The notes beneath the pieces are model-generated. The model was given only the letters and a program-made list of their open reading frames with translations. It had not been told where the DNA came from and searched no databases. 64,000 nt of DNA from Gaiellales bacterium (GTDB lineage Bacteria; Actinomycetota; Thermoleophilia; Gaiellales; JAICJC01): NCBI GenBank assembly GCA_036273515.1, contig DASUHM010000007.1, forward strand, positions 1-64,000, written 5' to 3'. Of this stretch, positions 26,711 through 34,419 are shown one piece after another (position 1 is the first letter of the stretch; each line of letters opens with the position of its first letter). The translations under genes were made by a program, and so were the position numbers.

Positions 26711-27055
26711 GTGCAGTACTGCACGAGCTGCGGAGCGCCCCGGGAGGGCGGCGCGAACTTCTGTGGGAGCTGCGGCCGGGCGTTCGCGGGCGCGCCGGGC
26801 GTCGCGGCAACGGCGACCGTGGACGACGAGCCGTACGGCAGCGAGATGCTGATCGCCGCCGGTCTGCTGGCCGTGTTCATGCCGTTCGTCGCGCTCATCG
26901 CCGCGCTCGTCCTGCGTGCGAACGAGCGCCGCCCGTCGCGCCGGGCGTTCCTCAAGACCTGGGCGATCGCGGCCGGGGCCTGGATGTGCGCCGTGTGGAC
27001 GTTCGCGATTCTCTTCTTCGCCGTGGCGGCCAGCACCATGTCGCAGATGCCGTAG
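26711..27055 (+). CDS. Zinc-ribbon membrane protein, copy 2
   Basis: 114 aa from GTG 26711. The zinc ribbon CTSCGAPREGGANFCGSCG and the same two spans as the preceding gene (shared PYG.EM, FMPF.ALI.ALV.R and RR.FLK.WAIA.GAW) show a tandem duplication. The C-terminal outside domain of copy 1 is missing. The intergenic gap is 11 bases, so the two are probably co-transcribed. Confidence 0.7.
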   Translation: MQYCTSCGAPREGGANFCGSCGRAFAGAPGVAATATVDDEPYGSEMLIAAGLLAVFMPFVALIAALVLRANERRPSRRAFLKTWAIAAGAWMCAVWTFAILFFAVAASTMSQMP

Positions 27056-27080
27056 CGGCGCAAGCGCGTACGATGGGGCC

Positions 27081-27782
27081 GTGCCGGCCCTTCCCGCACT
27101 GCTCGCCGCGCTCCCGCTGATCACCGTCGGCCCGTACGGGCCCTCCGTCCACGTGACGCAGCAGATCGGCACCTCCGCGGGAGGCAGGGCGATCATGGCC
27201 ACCGAGTCGGGCGCGCCGCAGGCGCCGCGGCGTGTGCTCGTCGTGGGCTGCATCCACGGCAACGAGTGCGCCGGCATCGCGGTGATCCGGCGGCTGCGCC
27301 AACTGCGGCCGCCGCGGATGTTCGACATGTGGCTCGTGCCGACTCTGAACCCCGACGGCCGCGCCGCGGACACCCGCCAGAACGGGCACGGCGTGGACCT
27401 GAACCGCAACTTCAGCGCCGGGTGGACGCCCCACGGCGTGCCCTGGAGCACCTACTACTCCGGCCCGCGACCGTTCTCGGAGCCCGAGACGCGGGCCGCC
27501 CGCCGCCTGATCGAGCGGGTGCGGCCGACGCTCTCGGTCTGGTACCACCAGCACGAGCGTCTCGTCTGGGCCTGGGGGCGGAGCACGGCCGCCGCCCGCC
27601 GCTACGCGCACATGGTCGGGCTACGCCTGTTCCGGAGCCCGAACCCCGGCGGCACCGCGTCGCGCTGGCAGAACCACCACTTCTCGCGCGGGTCGTCCTT
27701 CGCCGTCGAGCTACCCGCCGGGACGATGACGGCGGCCGCGGTCGCCCGCCACGTGAACGCGATCCTGACGCTCGTCCGGTAG
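27081..27782 (+). CDS. M14-family zinc carboxypeptidase (murein peptide amidase-like)
   Basis: 233 aa. Zinc ligands HGNE (in VVGCIHGNECAG) and His in WYHQHERLVW, substrate-binding DLNRNF, and catalytic Glu in FAVELPAG define the M14 peptidase fold. Close families cut gamma-D-Glu-diaminopimelate bonds in murein peptides. A weak hydrophobic N-terminus may be a signal peptide. GTG 27081 follows the -10 TACGAT (27069-27074) by 6 nt. Confidence 0.75.
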   Translation: MPALPALLAALPLITVGPYGPSVHVTQQIGTSAGGRAIMATESGAPQAPRRVLVVGCIHGNECAGIAVIRRLRQLRPPRMFDMWLVPTLNPDGRAADTRQNGHGVDLNRNFSAGWTPHGVPWSTYYSGPRPFSEPETRAARRLIERVRPTLSVWYHQHERLVWAWGRSTAAARRYAHMVGLRLFRSPNPGGTASRWQNHHFSRGSSFAVELPAGTMTAAAVARHVNAILTLVR

Positions 27783-27791
27783 CCCCGCCGG

Positions 27792-28616
27792 GTGCCCGCC
27801 GAAGCCCTCGCGCTGACCCTGGCCGCCGCCGCGCTGCACGCCGGCTGGAACGTGCTCATCGCCCGTGCCGGCGATCCGGAGGGCGCGGGCGCGGCCGCCG
27901 TCCTCTTCGCCGTGACGGTGTTCGCGCCGGTGGCAATCCTGACCTGGGACGTGCGGGCGGCGGCGATCCCGTACATGGCCGCGTCTGCCGCCGCCGAGCT
28001 CGTCTACTTCGCGCTCCTTGCCGCGGCCTACCGGCGCTCGGAGATGTCGCTCGTCTACCCGATCGCGCGCGGCCTCGCGCCCGTCCTCGTCCTGATCGGG
28101 GCGGCGGTCGCGACGTCCGCCGAGCCGACGGCGCCCGAGGCGGCCGGCGTCGTCGCCGTGGCGATCGGCGTGCTGCTCGTCCGCGGCGTCGGCCGCCGCG
28201 GAGACCTGGCCGCGACCGCGATGGCCGTCTGCATCGCCGCCACGATCGCCTTCTACACGGTGGTCGACAAGAGCGGGCTCCAGCACGCCGCGACGATCCC
28301 CTATTTCGAGGTCGTGCTGGCGACCCAGGGCATCCTGTATGCGAGCGCCCTCTCGGTCATCCGCGGGCCCGGCGTGATCCGGGCCGGCTTCTCGCGCTGG
28401 TCGGCGGCCGCCGGCGTGTTCATGTTCGGGGCGTACGGGCTCGTCCTCGCCGCCCTGCGCCTGGCCCCGGCGGCGTCGGTCGCGGCGGTCAGGGAGACGA
28501 GCGTCGTCATGGCGACCGGGCTGGCCGCGGTGTACCTGCACGAGCACGTGTCGCGCGAGCGCGCGATCGGCGCGGTGCTCGTGTGCGCAGGCGTCGTCGT
28601 GCTCGCGCTCGCCTAG
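27792..28616 (+). CDS. EamA/DMT-family transporter
   Basis: 274 aa, ten hydrophobic segments in two EamA halves. It opens ALALTLAAAALHAGWNVLIARAG, has the SLVYPIARGLAPVLVLIGA segment in the first half, and SVAAVRETSVVMATGLAAVYLHE near the end. Members export metabolites or amino acids; the cargo is unknown. It starts 9 bases after the M14 gene. Confidence 0.8.
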   Translation: MPAEALALTLAAAALHAGWNVLIARAGDPEGAGAAAVLFAVTVFAPVAILTWDVRAAAIPYMAASAAAELVYFALLAAAYRRSEMSLVYPIARGLAPVLVLIGAAVATSAEPTAPEAAGVVAVAIGVLLVRGVGRRGDLAATAMAVCIAATIAFYTVVDKSGLQHAATIPYFEVVLATQGILYASALSVIRGPGVIRAGFSRWSAAAGVFMFGAYGLVLAALRLAPAASVAAVRETSVVMATGLAAVYLHEHVSRERAIGAVLVCAGVVVLALA

Positions 28617-28800
28617 ACCGCGACGCGCTCGCCGGCCGCGGCCACGAGGGCCTCGACGACCGGCTGGACGCGCGGCTCCGACCGCCACGCCTCGACCAGG
28701 CTCAGGTCCTGCACCATCGTCCCGCCCAGCGCGACGTTCAGCATCTGCATCTCGCGGCAGACGCCGATGACGGGCACCCGGCCGAGAGCCCGATCAGCGG
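28613..28800 (-). pseudogene. Remnant of a gamma-glutamyl-GABA hydrolase-like gene (PuuD family)
   Basis: The minus strand encodes VPVIGVCREMQMLNVALGGTMVQDLSL, the nucleophile-Cys region of class I amidotransferase-like hydrolases of the PuuD type. It runs directly into a C-terminal helix (PVVEALVAAAGERVAV) and stops at 28613. The N-terminal strands and the catalytic His region are missing. It lies downstream of a flavin amine oxidase gene, the neighbourhood expected for a gamma-glutamyl-amide hydrolase. Confidence 0.6.
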
Positions 28801-28842
28801 TTTGGCGTCCGTGGCGCGAACCCTAGGATCCGGCAGCCGCGA

Positions 28843-28880
28843 AAGGAGGGGGCTCGTGGGCGAACCATGGGTTCCCCCAC
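28843..28880. repeat. Dispersed repeat family B, copy 1 (hairpin at a gene end)
   Basis: AAGGAGGGGGCTCGTGGG continues into a hairpin (GTGGG-c-GAACC/GGGTT-c-CCCAC). It lies directly after the stop of the minus-strand oxidoreductase gene and matches most of 31800-31835. On that strand it ends in CCTCCTTT, like a terminator. Confidence 0.65.
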
Positions 28881-28881
28881 G

Positions 28882-30189
28882 TCAACTCCAGGGGTACGGG
28901 CTGTTCGACACCGGGTGCAGGTCGCCGGTCGCGAAGCGCTCGAACCGGAACGGGTAGAGCACGCTCGAGTGGCCGCCGGTCATCACCTGGGCCACCTCGC
29001 GGCCGACGCCGATCATCTTGTAGCCGTGGTTCGAGTCGGCGATCACGTACACGTTCGGGCGCATGTAGTCGAAGATCGGGAAGCTGTCGGCCGTGAAGCA
29101 GCCGACCCCGCCCGAGCGCACGTTCGCGTACGTGCCGCGCTTGCCGGCGAACCGCTCCATGCAGTGGGAGAGCGACGCGCACCACATGTCGGCGAAGCTC
29201 GACTCGACGCTCGCGGTCGGGTACGGGTCGACCTCGAACTCGTGGCCGACGATGATCGGCGCCGCGCCGCCCTGGACGCCGTGCAGGTCCTGCTTGAAGT
29301 AGTTGCCCCACAGCTCGTCGGTGATCAGCTTGCCGTCGTCGTCGTAGAGTGGCGCGTCGGAGTCGACGTGCAGCACCGGCGGCATCGAGCCGTCAGGGAG
29401 CGAGAGCAGCGTGGGATCGACCTCGATCTCACCCTCCTGGAGGTACCAGTACGTCCACATCTCCTGGCTCTCGTGGACGTCGCCCTCGGGCGTGCGCACG
29501 TCGATCCGGTCGGATAGGCCGAGCATCTCCCAGAGCGAGGCGATCCACGGGCCGACGCCGATCACGACCTGCTCGACGGCGATGTCGCCCTGGTCGGTGT
29601 GCACGGTCTTGACCGCGCCCGCGGCGTCCATGTCGAAGCCGGTGACGCGGACGCCGGTGACGAGCCGCGCTCCGGCCTCTTGCGCCTTCTTCGCCAGGCC
29701 CTGCATGGAGGCCATGTTGTTCGCGTAGCCGCCCTTCTCCTCGTGCAGGCAGACCTCGACGCCCTGGGCGCGCCAGTCGGGGAACATCTCCTTCATGTGG
29801 CTGCGTACCTTGTCGGCGCCGACGATCAGCTCCGACGGGTAGCCGATCCGCTGCTGGCGCTCGTAGACGGCGGTCAGGTCGGAGACCTGGGTGCTGCAGC
29901 CGAGGGCGACGTAGCCGACCGGGTGGTAGCTGAAGCCCGGCGGATCCTGCTCCCACACCTCGACGTTCGCGGCCATCAGCTCGGACATCGCCGGCTGGAA
30001 GTAGTTGTTGCGGACGACGCCGCAGGCGATGCCGGAGGCGCCCGCGCCGATGCCCGTCTTGTCCACGATGAGCACATCGGGCTCCTCGCCGCGCGACCGC
30101 TGCTCCTTGGCCAGGTGCCAGGCGGTGGAGAGCCCGTGCACGCCGGCTCCGATGACGAGGTACTTGACGCGGTCGGGCAGGGCGGCCAT
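28882..30189 (-). CDS. FAD-dependent amine oxidoreductase (DAO family, sarcosine oxidase beta-like)
   Basis: 435 aa. The Rossmann FAD motif is YLVIGAGVHGLSTAWHLA (about 10-27). GIGAGASGIACGVVRNNYFQP, where amine oxidases of this type start the substrate pocket, and the C-terminal ANVRSGGVGCFTADSFPI/ADSNHGYKMIGVG FAD-binding segments fit sarcosine oxidase beta subunits and PuuB-like oxidases. It would oxidise a secondary or glutamylated amine. A palindromic operator lies 20 nt upstream of the ATG, and the same operator precedes the adjacent IclR gene. Confidence 0.8.
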   Translation of the reverse strand: MAALPDRVKYLVIGAGVHGLSTAWHLAKEQRSRGEEPDVLIVDKTGIGAGASGIACGVVRNNYFQPAMSELMAANVEVWEQDPPGFSYHPVGYVALGCSTQVSDLTAVYERQQRIGYPSELIVGADKVRSHMKEMFPDWRAQGVEVCLHEEKGGYANNMASMQGLAKKAQEAGARLVTGVRVTGFDMDAAGAVKTVHTDQGDIAVEQVVIGVGPWIASLWEMLGLSDRIDVRTPEGDVHESQEMWTYWYLQEGEIEVDPTLLSLPDGSMPPVLHVDSDAPLYDDDGKLITDELWGNYFKQDLHGVQGGAAPIIVGHEFEVDPYPTASVESSFADMWCASLSHCMERFAGKRGTYANVRSGGVGCFTADSFPIFDYMRPNVYVIADSNHGYKMIGVGREVAQVMTGGHSSVLYPFRFERFATGDLHPVSNSPYPWS

Positions 30190-30208
30190 CGAGGGTTCCT
30201 TCCGGTTA

Positions 30209-30223
30209 TTGCCGATGCGGCAA
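30209..30223. promoter_or_regulatory. IclR-type operator before the oxidoreductase gene
   Basis: TTGCCG-atg-CGGCAA is a perfect inverted repeat with a 3-bp centre, in the 36-bp gap between iclR and the oxidoreductase gene. The same arms occur at 31019-31033. Confidence 0.7.
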
Positions 30224-30225
30224 AG

Positions 30226-31008
30226 CTATTTCCAAACTGCGGGCCCATGATACCCCAGCTCCCCCGAGAGCGCCACCGCGCTGCGCACGAGCGCCGGGGC
30301 GGCCGAGTCCTGGCCCGGCTCGTCGAACCGGGTGTCGGGGCCCTGGATGCCGAGGATGGCGGCCAGCTCGCCGCGGGCGCCGAGGACCGGTGCGGCGATC
30401 GCGTTCAGGTGCTCCTCGCGCTCGCCGATGGCCCGCGCCCAGCCGCGCTCGCGCACGGCGTCCACCACCCGGCCGAGCTCGGCGGCGTCCACGATGGTGC
30501 GGTCGGTGAACCGCTCGAGCCGCCCGGTGCGGGGCGGGCCGCCGGCGAAGGCGAGCATCACCTTCCCGGTCGCCGTGGCGTGGGCGATGCTGGCGCGGCC
30601 GATGCGCGCGACCGAGGCGACCGTCTCCCGGCTGGGAACGAAGTCGACCGTGATCGCGTCGGGGTCGGACGGCAGCGACAGGGTCGCCGTCTCGCCGACC
30701 TCGGCCTCGAGCGCCTCCAGGTGCGGCCGCGCCAGCACGCGCAGGTCGAGCCCGGCGAGCACGTGGTTGGAGAGGGCGAGCAGGTGCGTGCCGAGCCGGT
30801 AGCGGCCCGTGTCTGGGACGTGCTCGACGTAGCCCGCGTCGACGAGCGTCGAGAGCGTGCGCGAGACGGTGCTCGCGTTGATCCCGGTCAGGCGGGAGAG
30901 CTCGGTCGTGCCGGCGTCGCCGCGGACGCGCAGGAAGGCGTCGAGGACGCGCAGCGCCCGTTCGACCGCGGCCAGGCGCCGTTCGGCCGGTCGTCCGGTG
31001 GGAGGCAT
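30226..31008 (-). CDS. IclR-family transcriptional regulator
   Basis: 260 aa from ATG 31008; the longer frame to 31044 would translate through the operator and is less likely. The N-terminal winged helix (ALRVLDAFLRVRGDAGTTELSRLTGINASTVSRTLSTL) is followed by the ligand-binding GAF-like domain (TATGKVMLAF, RERGWARAIGEREEHLNAIAAPV). It probably regulates itself and the adjacent oxidoreductase gene through the TTGCCGNNNCGGCAA sites. The inducer is likely an amine or its product (inference). Confidence 0.85.
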   Translation of the reverse strand: MPPTGRPAERRLAAVERALRVLDAFLRVRGDAGTTELSRLTGINASTVSRTLSTLVDAGYVEHVPDTGRYRLGTHLLALSNHVLAGLDLRVLARPHLEALEAEVGETATLSLPSDPDAITVDFVPSRETVASVARIGRASIAHATATGKVMLAFAGGPPRTGRLERFTDRTIVDAAELGRVVDAVRERGWARAIGEREEHLNAIAAPVLGARGELAAILGIQGPDTRFDEPGQDSAAPALVRSAVALSGELGYHGPAVWK

Positions 31009-31017
31009 CTCCGCATC

Positions 31018-31034
31018 ATTGCCGAAGCGGCAAT
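31018..31034. promoter_or_regulatory. IclR-type operator before iclR
   Basis: ATTGCCG-aag-CGGCAAT is a perfect 17-bp inverted repeat 10 nt upstream of ATG 31008. It overlaps a -10-like AATGAT (minus strand, 31020-31015), consistent with autoregulation. Confidence 0.75.
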
Positions 31035-31054
31035 GCCCGTCCACCGGTCAATAA

Positions 31055-31070
31055 CCGGTGCCTGGCACCC
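31055..31070. repeat. GGTGCCTGGCACC palindrome
   Basis: GGTGCC-t-GGCACC (31057-31069), embedded in CCGGTGCCTGGCACCC between divergent iclR and flavin reductase genes. Its layout (6-bp arms, 1-nt centre) is similar to the GGGGTCAGACCCC hairpins and may be a variant of that family. Confidence 0.45.
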
Positions 31071-31118
31071 GTAATGCACCGTTTGCGCGGCCGGAGAGGC
31101 TGGCATATCGTCGCCACC

Positions 31119-31649
31119 GTGGAACACGACCCCCGGCTCCGGCTCGACTTCCGCGAGGTGGTGGGTGCGTTCGCAACCGGGGTCACCGTCGTCACCAGCC
31201 GCGTGGGCGACCTGCACGCCGGCATGACGCTCAACTCGTTCACGTCGGTGTCGCTCAACCCGCTGCTCGTGCTCGTCTCGCTCGCGCACGGGACGCGTAC
31301 GCTCGAGGTCGTGCGCCGCAGCGGCCACTACGCCGTGAACGTCCTGCACCGGCGCCAGCGCGACGTCGCGCTGGCCTTCGCCAAGCCCGGCGCGCCCTTC
31401 CCGCCCGGCCACACGATCGTCGATCCAGCCGGCTACCTCGCCGTGATGCACTCGCTCGCCATCCTGCGCTGCGAGGTCACCGGCGTCCACGTCGCGGGCG
31501 ACCACGACCTGGTCGTCGGCGAGGTGGTGGACTTCGAGGGCTCCGGCGGCGAGCCGCTCATCTTCCACCGCGGCGCCTTCGGCGGCCTCGACGAGGACGC
31601 CCTCGTCCCCAGCGGCCGCGTCATCGGCATCGCCGGCGGCGCTTGGTAA
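31119..31649 (+). CDS. Flavin reductase (HpaC-like, FMN-binding split barrel)
   Basis: 176 aa from GTG 31119, which lies 7 nt after the -10 TATCGT (31106-31111); an upstream ATG at 31074 is less likely. Motifs: FREVVGAFATGVTVVTS, AGMTLNSFTSVSLNPLLVLVSL (FMN pocket), RSGHYAVNVL and GGEPLIFHRGAFGGL. It reduces flavin with NAD(P)H and would feed a two-component monooxygenase. The HpaB-type enzyme encoded at 36653-38119 is the obvious candidate partner. Confidence 0.8.
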   Translation: MEHDPRLRLDFREVVGAFATGVTVVTSRVGDLHAGMTLNSFTSVSLNPLLVLVSLAHGTRTLEVVRRSGHYAVNVLHRRQRDVALAFAKPGAPFPPGHTIVDPAGYLAVMHSLAILRCEVTGVHVAGDHDLVVGEVVDFEGSGGEPLIFHRGAFGGLDEDALVPSGRVIGIAGGAW

Positions 31650-31663
31650 CCCGGGGAAGGTGT

Positions 31664-31698
31664 ACGCACCAAACGGGGTCAGACCCCTATTGGTGCGT
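31664..31698. repeat. Hairpin repeat family A, copy 2
   Basis: Outer arms ACGCACCAA/TTGGTGCGT (9 bp) enclose core GGGGTCAGACCCC. It lies 14 bases after the flavin reductase stop. Confidence 0.75.
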
Positions 31699-31701
31699 CA
31701 C

Positions 31702-31734
31702 CCCGCCATTAGGGGTCTGACCCCGTTTGGCGGG
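31702..31734. repeat. Hairpin repeat family A, copy 3 (head-to-head with copy 2)
   Basis: Outer arms CCCGCCA/TGGCGGG enclose core AGGGGTCTGACCCC. Its inner part is the reverse complement of copy 2, giving a paired, BIME-like arrangement between convergent genes. Confidence 0.75.
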
Positions 31735-31746
31735 TCAACACGCAGT

Positions 31747-31773
31747 CTCCGGCGAGACCGCGTCTCGCCGGAG
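31747..31773. terminator. Hairpin between convergent genes
   Basis: CTCCGGCGAGA and TCTCGCCGGAG form an 11-bp perfect stem with a 5-nt loop. With the neighbouring repeat hairpins it makes a cluster that probably ends transcription from both sides. Confidence 0.5.
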
Positions 31774-31799
31774 CCCCCACCGCGATCCGAGCGCCCCTT

Positions 31800-31835
31800 A
31801 AGGAGGGGCTCACGGGGGAACCCTGGGTCCCCCCT
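31800..31835. repeat. Dispersed repeat family B, copy 2
   Basis: AAGGAGGGGCTCACGGGG continues into GGGGGAACCC-t-GGGTCCCCC, directly after the stop of the minus-strand ligase gene. It is homologous to 28843-28880. Confidence 0.65.
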
Positions 31836-31836
31836 G

Positions 31837-33165
31837 TTAAAGGTGGTGTGTGTACTCGGCGAACTCCCAGTCCGTCACCGTCTGGCGGGCGCGGGCGAGC
31901 TCGGCGTCCTTGATGACCCGGAAGATGCGGACGAGCTCGGAGCCCATCGCCTCGGTGAGGACGGTGTCCGCCTCGAGCGCGTCCAGCGCCTCCTCGAACG
32001 TCGTCGGCAGCGGCGTCATCGTCTCGATCTCGGGCTGCTCGTAGATCAGGCCCTCGAGCGGCGCCGGCGGCTCGATCTCGCGCTTGATGCCGTCCAGGCC
32101 GGCGAACAGCGCCGCCGCGATCGCCAGGTACGGGTTGGCCGCCCCGTCGCCGACGCGGAACTCGACGCGGGTGGCGCCGCCGCGCTCGCGGGGCACGCGG
32201 GCGAGGGTCAGCCGGTTGTCGTGGCCCCAGCTCACGAGGGTCGGCACGAGCGCCTCGGGGTGCAGCCGCCGGTAGGCGTTCGTGGTCGGGTTGAAGAAGG
32301 CCATCAGCCCCGGGCCGTGCTCGAGCAGGCCGCCGATCAGGTGCCGCGCCATCGGCGAGAGGCCCTCGTCGCCGTCGCCGTTCAGCGCGTTCCTGCCGTC
32401 CTTGTCGGCGAGCGAGATGTGCAGGTGGAAGCCCGAGCCCTCGTCGTCGTTCCAGGGCTTGCCGATGAAGGTCGCCAGGAGCCCTTCGCGCGCGGCCAGG
32501 TCCTTGACCACGGCCTTGAAGCGGAAGGCGCGGTCGGCGGCGTCGAGCGCCGGGCCATGCATGAGGTTGATCTCGTACTGGCTCCGGCCGTACTCGTGGT
32601 TGGCCGCGATCGCGCCGAGGCCCATGTCGACGCACGCGTGCAGCATCGTGGTCAGCACCCCGCGCGGGTCGGCGACGTGGCCGACCGTGTAGACGTGGCT
32701 CGGGTTGTTCACGTAGCGGCGGTAGCCGTGCGGCGCCTCCGGATCCGGAACGCACAGGTAGAACTCGAGCTCCGGGCCGATCACGGGCGACACGCCGAAC
32801 TCGGCGTAGCCCTCGATCGCGCGCTTGAGCGCCGCCCGTGGATCGACGCCGTACACCGACCCGTCCATGCGGAACAGGTCGGCCAGGCACCAGGCGGTGT
32901 CGGGCTCCCACGGCACGGGCACGAGCGTCTCGAGGTCGGGCCGCGCGAGGATGTCCTGGAACCCGTGCTCCGGCCCTGCGACCACGTTGTGGCGCAGGTC
33001 GACGGTCATGATCGCCTCGCAGTAGGTGCCGCCGTCGCCGGCGACGTGGGCGATGTGCGAGAGCGGATAGTCCTTGCCCCGCGAGATCCCGTGCAGGTCG
33101 GGGTAGGTCATGCGGACGGTGCGGACGCCGCGCTGCTCGAGCGCGCTCAGGGTGCTATCGGCCAC
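31837..33165 (-). CDS. Glutamine synthetase-family gamma-glutamylamide ligase
   Basis: 442 aa from GTG 33165. Metal and ATP motifs are PVIGPELEFYL, AANHEYGRSQYEINLMHG, GSGFHLHISL and RVEFRVGDGAANPYLAIAA. It lacks the NRSA/Tyr-adenylylation features of housekeeping GlnA and resembles PuuA/IpuC-like ligases that attach glutamate to amines before oxidation. It is last in a six-gene minus-strand operon with a P450 and an aldehyde dehydrogenase, which fits activation of an amine substrate. The actual amine is unknown. Confidence 0.8.
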   Translation of the reverse strand: MADSTLSALEQRGVRTVRMTYPDLHGISRGKDYPLSHIAHVAGDGGTYCEAIMTVDLRHNVVAGPEHGFQDILARPDLETLVPVPWEPDTAWCLADLFRMDGSVYGVDPRAALKRAIEGYAEFGVSPVIGPELEFYLCVPDPEAPHGYRRYVNNPSHVYTVGHVADPRGVLTTMLHACVDMGLGAIAANHEYGRSQYEINLMHGPALDAADRAFRFKAVVKDLAAREGLLATFIGKPWNDDEGSGFHLHISLADKDGRNALNGDGDEGLSPMARHLIGGLLEHGPGLMAFFNPTTNAYRRLHPEALVPTLVSWGHDNRLTLARVPRERGGATRVEFRVGDGAANPYLAIAAALFAGLDGIKREIEPPAPLEGLIYEQPEIETMTPLPTTFEEALDALEADTVLTEAMGSELVRIFRVIKDAELARARQTVTDWEFAEYTHHL

Positions 33166-33177
33166 GCGGGGATCCTT

Positions 33178-34419
33178 TCATGCCGCGGCGACGCGGACGG
33201 GCATCGCCTTGAGAGCGTTGGTGAAGTTGGTGCGGATGCGCCGGGGCGGCCCCGCCGGCTCGATCGACGCGATCCGCGGGAGCAGCTCCTCGAACATGAT
33301 CCTGACCTCGAGCTTCGCCAGGTGGGCGCCCAGGCAGAAGTGGGGGCCGCCGCGGCCGAAGCTGACGTGGTCGTTCGGCTTGCGGCCGACGTCGAAGCGC
33401 AGCGGGTCGTCGAAGACGCGCTCGTCGAAGTTCGCGGAGGCGTACCAGGTGACGACCTTGTCGCCCTCCTTGATCTCCGCCCCGCGCAGCTCGACGTCGC
33501 GGGTGGCGGTGCGGCGGAAGTGCAGCACGGGCGTCGCCCAGCGGATGATCTCCTCGACGGCCGTCGGCATCAGCGCGCGGTCGGCCCGCAGCCGCTCGAG
33601 CTCGTCGGGGAAGTCCATGAACGCCTGCATGCCGTGGGCGATCGCCTGGCGGGTGGTCTCGTTGCCGGCGACGACGAGCAGCAGGAACATCGCGTCGAAC
33701 TCCTGCTCGGTCAGCCGCTCGCCGTCGACCTCTCCCTGTACGAGCTTCGTGACGATGTCGTCGCGCGGCTCCTTGCGCCGCTCTGCGGCCAGCGCATGGC
33801 CGTAGCGGTAGAGCTCGAGCGCGACCGGGCTGCGGAACGGCAGCAGCCGATACTGCTCGCTCGAAGGGTGCTCGTAGGACATGTCCGAGAGGTCGGGATC
33901 GGTCGAGCCGATCATGGCGTCGCCCCACTCGATCAGCTTGCGGTTGTCCTCATGTGGCACGCCCAGGATCTCGCACAGCACCCGGATCGGCAGGACGGCG
34001 GCGACGTCGTCGACGAAGTCGAATTTGCCCATCGGCAGGGCCCGGTCGAGGATGTGGTCGGTCAGCTCGCGCAGCAGGTCGGTGTACGCCGCCACCGCCC
34101 GGGGCGTGAAGCCCCGGTTCACGAGCGCGCGCAGGCGGGTGTGCCGGGGCGGGTCGGTGTCGAGCATCGACTTGCGCGCCTCGATCGCGTCCTGCTCGAG
34201 GTCCTCGAGCGCCGTCGCGCCGGTCTCCGACGAGTAGGTGGCCGTGTCCTTGTGCACGGCGACCAGGTCGTCGTGGCGCGTGACCGCCCAGTAGCCCTTC
34301 CCGTGCGGCCAGTCGTACCAGCGCACCGGGTCTGAGTCGCGCAGCCAGCGGAACATCTCATGCGGGATGCCCTCCGCGAAGGCGTCGTTCTCGAAGTCGA
34401 TGACGGCCGGCATGCTCAT
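33178..34419 (-). CDS. Cytochrome P450 (CYP125/CYP142-like)
   Basis: 413 aa from ATG 34419 (ATGA overlap with the upstream gene). I-helix VVAGNETTRQA, K-helix EEIIRW, HFRRTATRDVEL, and heme loop FGRGGPHFCLGAHLAKLE with Cys362 as iron ligand. The C-terminal half reads like actinobacterial CYP125/142/124-type oxidases, which hydroxylate steroid side chains or branched alkyl groups, so the substrate may carry an alkyl chain. No ferredoxin gene is in the operon, so redox partners must come from elsewhere. Confidence 0.85.
   Translation of the reverse strand: MSMPAVIDFENDAFAEGIPHEMFRWLRDSDPVRWYDWPHGKGYWAVTRHDDLVAVHKDTATYSSETGATALEDLEQDAIEARKSMLDTDPPRHTRLRALVNRGFTPRAVAAYTDLLRELTDHILDRALPMGKFDFVDDVAAVLPIRVLCEILGVPHEDNRKLIEWGDAMIGSTDPDLSDMSYEHPSSEQYRLLPFRSPVALELYRYGHALAAERRKEPRDDIVTKLVQGEVDGERLTEQEFDAMFLLLVVAGNETTRQAIAHGMQAFMDFPDELERLRADRALMPTAVEEIIRWATPVLHFRRTATRDVELRGAEIKEGDKVVTWYASANFDERVFDDPLRFDVGRKPNDHVSFGRGGPHFCLGAHLAKLEVRIMFEELLPRIASIEPAGPPRRIRTNFTNALKAMPVRVAAA

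Noticed and set aside
30226-31044. Longer IclR start at 31044
   Set aside because: It would translate through the perfect operator palindrome; ATG 31008 begins just after it and fits the family.
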